From contig DGYN01000075.1 of assembly GCA_002398405.1 (NCBI GenBank), positions 1,869 through 7,203 of the forward strand: 5,335 nucleotides of DNA. The letters run 5' to 3'. This DNA is from Caulobacteraceae bacterium UBA5005. GTDB taxonomy: Bacteria > Pseudomonadota > Alphaproteobacteria > Caulobacterales > Caulobacteraceae. The notes below the pieces were generated by a model. It was not told the origin of the DNA. It made no database searches and saw only the letters and a program-made list of their open reading frames with translations. Positions 1 through 5,335 of this stretch are shown in pieces (the first letter of the stretch is position 1; every line of letters starts with the position of its first letter). Position numbers and translations under genes: made by a program.

Positions 1-642
1 CAGGCCGTTGGCGTGGATGCCGCTGGAGGCCAGGAAGACGATGGCATCGCCCGCGCCCAGCTTGTCGCCCACCGACAGGCGTTCCTTGGGGCTGATGATG
101 CCGGTGCACGAAGCTGCCAGGTCGACACGCCCGTCGGCCACGATGCCGGCCAGCGCCGGGGTCTCGCCGCCGCCCCAGGCCACGTTGCTGACCTCGCAGG
201 CCTTCTTCCAGCCGGCCACCAGGGCGTTGGCCCGCACCTTGTCGCCGAACCAGTCGGAGCCGCCAGCGGCCCAGTAAGCCTGCACCACCAGGGGCGTGGC
301 TCCGACGGTGATCAGGTCGTTCACCGCCATGGCGATGGTGTCCTGCGCGATGCCGTCGTAGTAGCTTTTGCCCGTGAGCTTGGCCATGTCGTCGGCCACC
401 AGCGTCTTGGTGCCCAGGCACTCGACGATGGAGGCCAGGTACATCGGGCCCACATCGACCACGTAGGCCGACTCGCCGCGCGAGGCCAGCACCTCGCTGA
501 AACCGTGGCTGGCCAGGTGGCTGCCCGTGGCGGCGGCGGCACGCTGCGCGGCCACCTTCAGCGGGTCGATCAGGTCGTAGTTGACGCCGGCCTGGTCGTA
601 GGTGAGGGGGGCTGGGTGGTTCGGGGGCGTGGCGGCGGTCAT
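1..642 (-). CDS. PurM/AIR synthase-like protein, N-terminal part (3' end outside window)
   Basis: The frame is open from an ATG at 642 to the left edge, giving 214 residues of a protein cut off by the window. It aligns by eye with phosphoribosylformylglycinamidine cyclo-ligase (PurM), the ATP-dependent enzyme that makes aminoimidazole ribonucleotide in purine synthesis. Visible matches are LTYDQAGVNYDL (13-24; PurM has a similar N-terminal strand), AMAVNDLITVGATPL (104-118), WGGGETP (156-162), ASCTGII (177-183) and SSGIHANG (206-213). The canonical GTDGVGTK motif is replaced by VECLGTKT (73-80), and the early glycine-rich GGFG stretch is not preserved. It is therefore better called an AIR synthase-related PurM-superfamily member than housekeeping purM; no purN lies beside it in the visible part. 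No clear Shine-Dalgarno precedes the ATG, but no other in-frame start lies close upstream and the family N-terminus begins soon after it. Family membership is firm; the substrate is unknown. Confidence 0.88.
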   Translation of the reverse strand, partial: MTAATPPNHPAPLTYDQAGVNYDLIDPLKVAAQRAAAATGSHLASHGFSEVLASRGESAYVVDVGPMYLASIVECLGTKTLVADDMAKLTGKSYYDGIAQDTIAMAVNDLITVGATPLVVQAYWAAGGSDWFGDKVRANALVAGWKKACEVSNVAWGGGETPALAGIVADGRVDLAASCTGIISPKERLSVGDKLGAGDAIVFLASSGIHANGL

Positions 643-735
643 GGGCGGGCGTCGTCGTGGAGCGGAAAACCCGCAATTATCCCGCAGGCCGCGCCCGCCT
701 TGGCGACAATCGGGCCCTCTTCCTGGAGTGCCCCG
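643..735. promoter_or_regulatory. divergent intergenic region, PurM-like / DUF486 genes
   Basis: These 93 bases separate two divergent start codons and so should contain promoters for both genes; this is inferred from layout. A relatively AT-rich patch at 666-680 stands out from the GC-rich surroundings. Read on the minus strand it contains GATAAT (681-676), a fair -10 match 33 bases before the PurM-like ATG. No acceptable -35 lies 16-18 bases further upstream; the nearest candidate, TTGTCG at 709-704, leaves a 22-base spacer. No convincing promoter hexamers were found for the plus-strand gene. Confidence 0.35.
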
Positions 736-1101
736 ATGACCGGATTTTTTTCTTCGCTGCCCATTCCCCTGCAGACCATCGGTCTGCTGACCCTGTCGAA
801 CGTCTTCATGACCTTCGCCTGGTACGGCCACCTCAAGGTCGAGAACCGGGCCATGTGGCTGCTGATCGTCGTCAGCTGGGGCATCGCCTTCTTCGAATAC
901 TGCCTGGCGGTGCCGGCGAACAGGATCGGCCGGGGCGTCTATTCACCGGCGGAGCTGAAGACAATGCAGGAGGTGATCACCCTGATCGTCTTCGCCGTGT
1001 TCTCGGTGGCCTATCTGGGCGAGAAGTTCACCCTCAATCACCTGGTGGGGTTCGCCCTCATCGCGGCAGGCGCGGTCTTCATCTTTAAGGGGCCGCTGTA
1101 G
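736..1101 (+). CDS. DUF486 (DMT-type) four-helix membrane protein
   Basis: This 121-residue inner-membrane protein belongs to the DUF486 family, small proteins related to one half of drug/metabolite transporters. Diagnostic stretches are LSNVFMTFAWYGHLK (20-34), SWGIAFFEYCLAVPANRIG (47-65), MQEVITLIVFAVFSV (77-91) and VGFALIAAGAVFIFKG (104-119). Four hydrophobic helices are visible at about 12-29, 38-57, 78-94 and 101-117, and the length is normal for the family. The ATG at 736 was chosen because GGAG at 725-728 lies seven bases upstream and the protein then begins like family members; the frame stays open further upstream, but that stretch is antisense to the PurM-like gene. The family's function is unknown, and transport by a dimer is only an inference from the DMT relationship. 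It ends four bases before the convergent DUF1761 gene. Confidence 0.92.
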   Translation: MTGFFSSLPIPLQTIGLLTLSNVFMTFAWYGHLKVENRAMWLLIVVSWGIAFFEYCLAVPANRIGRGVYSPAELKTMQEVITLIVFAVFSVAYLGEKFTLNHLVGFALIAAGAVFIFKGPL

Positions 1102-1105
1102 GCCG

Positions 1106-1516
1106 CTATCCGATCAATCCGAACAGGGCGCCGGCGACCGTCAGGTAGACGATCAGGTAACCGGCATCGATCGCAAACAGCTTCCACGCCCGGGCGCTGA
1201 AGGTGTCGTTCGAATAGACCGCCCGCAGGGCCACCGTCGTCGCGGCGAAGAACACCGAGCAGAAGAGGCCCGCATGGGCCCCACCCATCCAATCGGCGGC
1301 GTCGAAGTGGCCGATAATGAAGCCAAGACCGATGACGGTGATCAGGTTCACCAGAGCGCCCACAGCCATGGCCATGTTGGCGGACTTCGAGCTGTCGGGC
1401 GTGATCCCGCTGGCCGCCAGCCAGGCCTTCTTGAAGATCACCGCGTACCAGAGCATGCCGATCACCTGACCGGCGACCAGGCCGGCGAGCACGCCAAGCC
1501 AATTGAGATTCCCCAT
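1106..1516 (-). CDS. DUF1761 domain-containing membrane protein
   Basis: This 136-residue integral membrane protein matches the DUF1761 family. The first helix (about 6-27) runs into the family-like element GMLWYAVIFKKAW (20-32). A polar loop (35-46) follows, then helices at about 48-68, 80-99 and 113-133. The ATG at 1516 was chosen over a longer reading from 1573 because a very strong GGGGAGG (1530-1524) lies seven bases upstream and the extra 19 residues would be an Arg-rich run unlike the family. Function is unknown for the whole family. The gene is divergent from metG, with an 86-base shared upstream region, and convergent with the DUF486 gene. Its ribosome binding site lies in a potential hairpin described separately. 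Confidence 0.9.
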   Translation of the reverse strand: MGNLNWLGVLAGLVAGQVIGMLWYAVIFKKAWLAASGITPDSSKSANMAMAVGALVNLITVIGLGFIIGHFDAADWMGGAHAGLFCSVFFAATTVALRAVYSNDTFSARAWKLFAIDAGYLIVYLTVAGALFGLIG

Positions 1517-1518
1517 GT

Positions 1519-1536
1519 CGTTTCCTCCCCGAAACG
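1519..1536 (-). promoter_or_regulatory. hairpin presenting the DUF1761 ribosome binding site
   Basis: On the minus strand CGTTTC (1536-1531) and GAAACG (1524-1519) are perfect inverted repeats enclosing the six-base loop GGGGAG. That loop is nearly the whole Shine-Dalgarno sequence of the DUF1761 gene, whose ATG begins at 1516, two bases after the stem. The complementarity is seen directly. Control of ribosome access by the hairpin is inference; it may equally expose the site in an accessible loop. Confidence 0.45.
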
Positions 1537-1590
1537 GCCGGACCTTTCGCCGGCGACGGGAGGCTAGCGCCAAACCTTTGAGCGGGGTAG

Positions 1591-1602
1591 GGGAGGCGTC
1601 CC
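1591..1602 (+). promoter_or_regulatory. metG ribosome binding site within a short inverted repeat
   Basis: GGGAGG (1591-1596) is a strong Shine-Dalgarno sequence six bases before the metG ATG at 1603 and decides that start. It also forms the left arm of GGGA-GGCG-TCCC, a four-base-pair inverted repeat with a four-base loop abutting the start codon. The stem is short and may be chance in GC-rich DNA. Confidence 0.6.
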
Positions 1603-3312
1603 ATGGCGCGCGTTCTGATCACCTCGGCCCTGCCGTACATCAACGGCATCAAGCATCTCGGCAATCTGGTCGGATCGATGCTGCCCGCCGACGTCTATGC
1701 GCGGTTCCAGCGCGCGCGCGGCGGTGAGGTCCTGTTCATCTGCGCTACCGACGAGCACGGCACGCCGGCGGAACTGGCCGCCGCCGCCGCCGGCCAGGAC
1801 GTCCGCGCCTATTGCGACGAACAGCACATCCTGCAGCGGGATATCGGCGCGGCCTTTGGTCTCTCCTTCGACTGGTTCGGCCGCTCCTCCTCGCCGCAGA
1901 ACCGTGAGCTCACCCAGCACTTCGCCGAGGTCCTGGAGGACAACGGCCTGATCGAAGAGCGGGTCGACCAGATGGTCTATTCGGTCGACGACAAGCGCTT
2001 CCTGCCTGACCGCTATGTCGAGGGGACCTGCCCGCGCTGCGGCTTCGAAAAGGCCCGCGGCGATCAGTGCGACAACTGCGGGAACCTGCTGGAGCCCACC
2101 GACCTCATCAACCCCTATTCGACCATTTCCGGCTCGCGGAACATCGAGGTGCGCGACACCCGCCACCTCTACCTCCTGCAGACCAAGGTGCAGGACCAGG
2201 TCCGCGCCTGGGTGGAAGCCAACGCCGACAACTGGCCTCTGCTCACCCGCTCCATCGCCTTCAAGCATCTGGACGAGGGCTTCATCGACCGCGGCATCAC
2301 CCGCGATCTCGACTGGGGCGTGCCCGTGACCCGTGGCGGCCAGCCGCGCGTCGGTTTCGAGGACAAGGTCTTTTACGTCTGGTTCGACGCTCCGATCGAA
2401 TACATCGCGGCGACCAAGGAATGGTCCGACGCCGGCAACGGCGACTGGGAAAGCTGGTGGCGCAACGACAAGGGCGCGGCCGACGTGAGCTATGTCCAGT
2501 TCATGGGCAAGGACAACGTCGCCTTCCACACGGTGAGCTTCCCGGTGACCATCCTGGGCAGCAAAGAGCCTTGGAAACAGGTCGATCAGCTGAAGTCGTT
2601 CAACTGGTTGAACTGGTACGGCGACAAGTTCTCGACCTCGAACAAGCGCGGCGTCTTCATGGATACGGCGCTGGAGCTTTTGCCCGCCGACTACTGGCGC
2701 TGGTACCTGCTCGCCAACGCGCCGGAGGGGTCCGACACCGCCTTCACCTGGGAGCAGTTCCAGAGCGCCATCAACCGCGACCTGGCCGATGTCCTCGGCA
2801 ATTTCGTCAACCGCATCCTCAAGTTCAATGAGGCCAAGTTCGGCGGCGTCGTTCCCTCGGGCGGCGAGGCTGGGCCCATCGAGGAAAAGCTCTACGCCGA
2901 CGTCTCGGCCAAGCTTTCCGAACTGACCGAACAGATGGAAGCCATCGAGATCCGCAAGGCCGCCGCGACCCTTCGCGCGCTCTGGGTCCTGGGCAACGAG
3001 TACCTGCAGGAAGCCGCCCCCTGGACCGCCTTCAAGACCGACGAGGCGCGGGCGGCTTTTGTGGTCCGCACGGCCCTGAACCTGGTGGCGCTCTACGCGC
3101 GCCTGGCCGAGCCCTTCATCCCCTTCACCGCCAAGATCATCGCGGACGGCGTCGGCGAGACCCTGGCTGCCTGGCCGTCCACGGACGCCAAGGCTGAGCT
3201 GTCACGGCTGCCGGAAGGCCGCGCCCTGACCACGCCCGACGTCCTGTTCCGAAAGGTCGAGGACGACCGGGTGGCCGCGTGGACCCAGCAATTCGGCGGC
3301 GCCGAGACCTAG
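1603..3312 (+). CDS. metG: methionyl-tRNA synthetase
   Basis: This complete 569-residue class I synthetase charges tRNA-Met with methionine in the cytoplasm, using ATP, and supplies both initiator and elongator Met-tRNA. The Rossmann fold opens with SALPYINGIKHLGN (8-21), where HLGN replaces the HIGH signature. ATDEHGTPAE lies at 48-57. A single zinc knuckle has Cys143, Cys146, Cys156 and Cys159 (C-x2-C-x9-C-x2-C). Methionine-pocket residues equivalent to the E. coli enzyme appear as Leu10, Tyr12, Trp260, Ala263, Pro264, Tyr267 and His309. The second signature is KFSTS (342-346) in place of KMSKS, followed by the helical anticodon-binding domain (about 385-565). At 569 residues it lacks the C-terminal EMAP-II-like dimerisation domain of the 677-residue E. 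coli protein, which is common. The start is fixed by GGGAGG six bases upstream. The gene downstream follows after 55 bases. Confidence 0.98.
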   Translation: MARVLITSALPYINGIKHLGNLVGSMLPADVYARFQRARGGEVLFICATDEHGTPAELAAAAAGQDVRAYCDEQHILQRDIGAAFGLSFDWFGRSSSPQNRELTQHFAEVLEDNGLIEERVDQMVYSVDDKRFLPDRYVEGTCPRCGFEKARGDQCDNCGNLLEPTDLINPYSTISGSRNIEVRDTRHLYLLQTKVQDQVRAWVEANADNWPLLTRSIAFKHLDEGFIDRGITRDLDWGVPVTRGGQPRVGFEDKVFYVWFDAPIEYIAATKEWSDAGNGDWESWWRNDKGAADVSYVQFMGKDNVAFHTVSFPVTILGSKEPWKQVDQLKSFNWLNWYGDKFSTSNKRGVFMDTALELLPADYWRWYLLANAPEGSDTAFTWEQFQSAINRDLADVLGNFVNRILKFNEAKFGGVVPSGGEAGPIEEKLYADVSAKLSELTEQMEAIEIRKAAATLRALWVLGNEYLQEAAPWTAFKTDEARAAFVVRTALNLVALYARLAEPFIPFTAKIIADGVGETLAAWPSTDAKAELSRLPEGRALTTPDVLFRKVEDDRVAAWTQQFGGAET

Positions 3313-3367
3313 TCCGCACAATCTTGACCGTGTAAAATGCGTCCTTTCCTTGGGGGAGGACGTCAGA

Positions 3368-3754
3368 ATGAATCGTATCACCTTGGCCTTTTTCGCGGTC
3401 GCGCCGGTCTACGGCCTCATCGGCATGGTTTGGGGCATCCACATGGGCATGACTGAGGATCACTCGATGATGCCAGCCCACGCGCACCTCAACTTGCTTG
3501 GCTTGGTGGTCAACGGGGTGATGGGGGCGTTCTATGGCCTTTCCGGCAAGCAGAATAAGATCGCCTGGGCGAACTTCTACCTCTGGAACCTCGGCGTGAT
3601 CATCATGATCCCGACGCTGGCGCTGATCCTGCAATCCACGGGCGCGCCGGCGGCGAGCCTGCTTGCGGCCATCACCGGCGGCGAAGTGCTGGCTGTGCTG
3701 GGGATGCTGCTCTTTGGGGTCAACGTCTGGACGGCGTTCAAGAAGACCGCCTAG
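3368..3754 (+). CDS. small four-helix membrane protein with HAHLNLLG motif (heme-copper oxidase subunit I-like)
   Basis: This 128-residue membrane protein has four hydrophobic helices at about 4-24, 42-61, 70-90 and 100-122. The conserved-looking segment is MMPAHAHLNLLGLVVNGVMG (35-54), entering the second helix. Small proteins with an HAHLNLLG motif are commonly annotated as cytochrome c oxidase-related because they resemble a fragment of heme-copper oxidase subunit I, especially the cbb3/NorB type. The two histidines (39 and 41) could bind heme or metal, but a complete oxidase needs about 12 helices and six conserved histidines, so this protein cannot be a catalytic subunit by itself. The ATG at 3368 follows GGGGGAGGA (3352-3360) by seven bases; a TTG at 3350 is in frame but overlaps that site. 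Function is unknown. It follows metG closely, so read-through is possible, and converges with terC. Confidence 0.82.
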   Translation: MNRITLAFFAVAPVYGLIGMVWGIHMGMTEDHSMMPAHAHLNLLGLVVNGVMGAFYGLSGKQNKIAWANFYLWNLGVIIMIPTLALILQSTGAPAASLLAAITGGEVLAVLGMLLFGVNVWTAFKKTA

Positions 3755-3761
3755 ACCGCCT
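3744..3761. repeat. 9-bp perfect tandem repeat spanning two convergent stops
   Basis: AGACCGCCT occurs twice head to tail, at 3744-3752 and 3753-3761. The copies cover the last codons and stop of the HAHLNLLG gene and touch the TGA stop of terC on the other strand. The unit is a multiple of three. It looks like a small slippage duplication in the tiny gap between the two genes, with no evident function. Confidence 0.7.
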
Positions 3762-4513
3762 CAGTGCAGCTTGTGCTTGGCCTCTTCTTCCGGGCCGATG
3801 TCCATGAAGCCTGGGGCCGTGGCGTTGTAGGTCTCGGTATGGCCCAGATCGACGATGATCTGGCGGTGGCCGTCCCAGACCATGTGCAGCGCCACGTAGA
3901 GGACGATGACCAGGCCGACATAGGCGATCCAGTGGTACTTCTGCAGCAGCTTGGCGATGTAGGTGGCCGCCACGCCCATCAGGGCGATGGACAGCACCAG
4001 GCCGAAGACCATGATGAGGGGGTGCTCGTGGCTCGCGCCCGCCACGGCCAGGACGTTGTCCAGCGACATGGAAACGTCTGCGATCATGATCTGCAGCAGC
4101 GCCGCGCCGAATGACTTTGGCTTGATGCCCAGCGCCTCGGGCGTGGGCCCATCGCCGTGGTGGGCCGACAGCGCGGTTTCCAGCTCGGCGGTGGCCTCTT
4201 CCTGGTCGTTGTTCTGGGTCTCGCGCAGCTCGCGCCACATCTTCCAGCAGACCCACAGCAGCAGCAGGCCGCCGGCCAGCAGCAGGCCGACGATGGCCAG
4301 GAGCTGCACGGTGACGAGGGCGAAGCCGATCCGCAAAACCACAGCCGCGATCAGGCCGATAAGGATGGCCTTCTTGCGCTGGGCGGGCTGGAGCGCGGCG
4401 GCGGCGAGGCCCACGGCGACGGCGTTATCGCCGGCCAGGACCAGGTCGATCATCATGACCTGAAAGAGAGCCGTAAGCTGGCTGGCGAGTTCAGGCGAGA
4501 GCGCGTCGAGCAT
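3761..4513 (-). CDS. TerC/YjbE-family integral membrane protein
   Basis: This 250-residue inner-membrane protein belongs to the TerC family, YjbE-like branch; family members are linked to metal ion export, notably manganese, and to tellurite resistance. Two related halves are visible. MIDLVLAGDNAVAVGLA (21-37) in the first helix matches MIADVSMSLDNVLAVAG (143-159) in the second half, each with paired acidic residues in the membrane (Asp23 and Asp29; Asp146 and Asp152) that probably form the ion site. About seven hydrophobic segments occur, near 13-37, 48-66, 69-90, 135-159, 166-186, 194-211 and possibly one weaker. A charged loop (91-133) separates the halves. The tail (212-250) is polar and ends in a Glu/Lys/His-rich stretch. 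The ATG at 4513 has only a weak GAG upstream but fits the family N-terminus. Only 47 bases separate it from the upstream gene, so it probably shares its transcript. Manganese transport is family inference. Confidence 0.93.
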   Translation of the reverse strand: MLDALSPELASQLTALFQVMMIDLVLAGDNAVAVGLAAAALQPAQRKKAILIGLIAAVVLRIGFALVTVQLLAIVGLLLAGGLLLLWVCWKMWRELRETQNNDQEEATAELETALSAHHGDGPTPEALGIKPKSFGAALLQIMIADVSMSLDNVLAVAGASHEHPLIMVFGLVLSIALMGVAATYIAKLLQKYHWIAYVGLVIVLYVALHMVWDGHRQIIVDLGHTETYNATAPGFMDIGPEEEAKHKLH

Positions 4514-4531
4514 GCGGTCTCAAATGCATGT

Positions 4532-4543
4532 CCGGGAGCCCGG
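4532..4543. repeat. short GC-rich inverted repeat between the Pro/Ala-rich gene and terC
   Basis: CCGGG (4532-4536) and CCCGG (4539-4543) are perfect inverted repeats separated by two bases; as RNA this would form a four-pair stem with a four-base loop. It lies in the 47-base gap between two minus-strand genes. No T-run follows it on the minus strand, so it is not a typical intrinsic terminator. It could be a weak attenuator or chance. Confidence 0.3.
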
Positions 4544-4560
4544 TTACAAGGCCTGAAGCG

Positions 4561-5335
4561 TCAGGAGCCGCCCAGGTCCATGGGCTTTTCCCGCTCCTGC
4601 CGCGCCCGGCGGGCCGTCCTGGCGCGGCGGCCTGACAGCCAGCGCGCCAGGAAGAAGATGGCGATGAGGATCAGGACAAGCGGGCCGAACAGGATGAAGT
4701 TGGCGCGGGTGGCCCAGGCGGGGCGCTCAAACAGAGGCTTCTTCTCAGCCGCGGCGCTCGCCGCGGGCTGAGCGGCGGCGATGGCCGCGAGGTCGACGGT
4801 CTGCGGCTTGCCGCGTCCCTTGAGCAGGGCGCGGACTTCGGCCGTGAGGGCGCCGGCGGCCTCGGTGGCCTCGGCCACGGACCAGGTGAAGCGCGGCGCC
4901 TGGCCGGCGACGAGGGGCGCGGTCAGGGTGGTCGACGGCGTGATTTCGTAGCCGTCGCCTTTGAGCAGGACCTGTAGTTCGGCGTTGGCGGCTTCGGCCT
5001 CAAGCCCGAGTTTCTTGGCTTCTTCCTTGAGGCGCGCGGCGAGGTTTTCCGGAAGCGTCAGGACGACGATGCCGCGATAGCCTTCAGCCAGGCCCTCCGG
5101 CGCATCGAGCTTCGCGCCCGCCTGCATGTCCGGCAGCAGGGCCTGACCTAGCCGCGGGTCAGCGCGGACGGCGTCTGTGGCCGGGGTGGCGGCCGCGGGC
5201 GGCGCCTGTTTCGGCTGAGCGGGGGCTGCGTCCTTGAGGACGGGCGAAGGCGCGGGCTTGGCCGCAGGCGGAGCCGGCTTGGGCGCCGGGGCGGCAGCCT
5301 TGGGCTTGGGCGGCGTGGCCGGCGCGCGCTCCACC
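4561..5335 (-). CDS. Pro/Ala-rich membrane-anchored protein of unknown function, C-terminal part (5' end outside window)
   Basis: The frame is open from the right edge to a TGA at 4561, giving at least 257 residues; the GTG at 5334 is probably an internal Val codon, so the true start lies outside the window. I do not recognise the family. The visible order is a Pro/Ala/Lys-rich low-complexity linker (1-58, many PKP and PAP repeats), a folded-looking alpha/beta region (about 78-182, including GYRGIVVLTLP at 85-95 and ELQVLLKGDGYEI at 119-131), an Ala-rich spacer (183-198), one strong transmembrane helix (about 212-231) and an Arg-rich tail (231-257). The basic tail suggests a cytoplasmic C-terminus, placing the alpha/beta region and Pro-rich linker in the periplasm. 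The linker recalls TonB-like periplasm-spanning stretches, but no TonB domain is visible. An N-terminal domain may lie outside the window. It sits 47 bases upstream of terC on the same strand, so the two may be co-transcribed. Confidence 0.8.
   Translation of the reverse strand, partial: VERAPATPPKPKAAAPAPKPAPPAAKPAPSPVLKDAAPAQPKQAPPAAATPATDAVRADPRLGQALLPDMQAGAKLDAPEGLAEGYRGIVVLTLPENLAARLKEEAKKLGLEAEAANAELQVLLKGDGYEITPSTTLTAPLVAGQAPRFTWSVAEATEAAGALTAEVRALLKGRGKPQTVDLAAIAAAQPAASAAAEKKPLFERPAWATRANFILFGPLVLILIAIFFLARWLSGRRARTARRARQEREKPMDLGGS

Larger units (their letters stand above)
1517..1602. promoter_or_regulatory. divergent intergenic region, DUF1761 / metG
   Basis: These 86 bases lie between two divergent ATGs, so promoters for both the DUF1761 gene and metG are expected here or slightly upstream inside the opposing gene. 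On the minus strand TTGGCG (1573-1568) resembles a -35 box, but no good -10 follows at the right distance. On the plus strand GCTAGCGC (1564-1571) only partly resembles the Caulobacter-type -10 GCTANAWC and lacks a good -35. No T-box or S-adenosylmethionine riboswitch would fit between these starts. Confidence 0.35.

Noticed and set aside
13..735. Long plus-strand open frame continuing into the DUF486 gene
   Set aside because: This stretch is antisense to the PurM-like gene, which shows clear family motifs on the minus strand. The extra sequence is low-complexity and unlike DUF486 proteins, and a good ribosome binding site precedes the internal ATG at 736.
1564..2529. 321-codon minus-strand open frame inside metG
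   Set aside because: It is a shadow of the GC-rich metG coding strand, which is unmistakable by motif. The antisense translation shows no recognisable domain and no ribosome binding site supports it.
3324..3338. TTGACC and TAAAAT upstream of the HAHLNLLG gene as a promoter or FNR-type site
   Set aside because: The two hexamers are only three bases apart, so they cannot be a -35/-10 pair. As an FNR site the left half TTGAC fits but the right half matches ATCAA poorly. TAAAAT alone could be a -10 but has no -35 at 17 bases.
3368..3754. Catalytic cytochrome oxidase subunit I
   Set aside because: Only four helices and one His motif are present; a catalytic subunit needs about twelve helices and six conserved histidines.
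4532..4543. Intrinsic terminator between the Pro/Ala-rich gene and terC
   Set aside because: The inverted repeat is short, with an effective four-pair stem, and no T-run follows on the minus strand.
4514..4560. yybP-ykoY (manganese) riboswitch ahead of terC
   Set aside because: Such riboswitches often precede TerC/YjbE genes, but only 47 bases separate terC from the upstream gene, too short for the element, and its conserved motifs are not seen.

Overview
The window is GC-rich and densely coded. It most likely comes from an alphaproteobacterium, probably Caulobacterales-like (Caulobacter, Phenylobacterium or Brevundimonas). This rests on GC-biased third codon positions, strong GGAGG-type ribosome binding sites and the form of the methionyl-tRNA synthetase. 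The genus is inference from remembered similarity, not a search.

There are seven protein genes and no RNA gene, CRISPR array, insertion sequence or prophage. From left to right they are: the N-terminal 214 codons of a divergent PurM/AIR-synthase-like protein (minus strand, running off the left edge); a DUF486 (DMT-type) four-helix membrane protein (plus); a DUF1761 membrane protein (minus); a complete methionyl-tRNA synthetase, metG (plus); a small four-helix membrane protein with an HAHLNLLG motif that resembles part of heme-copper oxidase subunit I (plus); a TerC/YjbE-family membrane protein (minus); and the C-terminal part of a Pro/Ala-rich, membrane-anchored protein (minus, running off the right edge).

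The layout alternates strands. Two gaps separate divergent starts (643-735 and 1517-1602) and should hold promoters for both sides. Two gaps separate convergent ends of only 4 and 6 bases (near 1102 and 3755), too short for a separate terminator. The only likely co-transcribed pairs are metG with the HAHLNLLG gene (55-base gap) and the Pro/Ala-rich gene with terC (47-base gap).

No single pathway links the genes. It is a housekeeping gene (metG) among small membrane proteins of mostly unknown function. The items most worth a second look are the PurM homologue that lacks the canonical GTDGVGTK motif, a ribosome binding site sitting in the loop of a six-base-pair hairpin ahead of the DUF1761 gene, the KFSTS variant of the MetRS signature, and the HAHLNLLG mini-protein. 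I found no convincing new multi-gene system.
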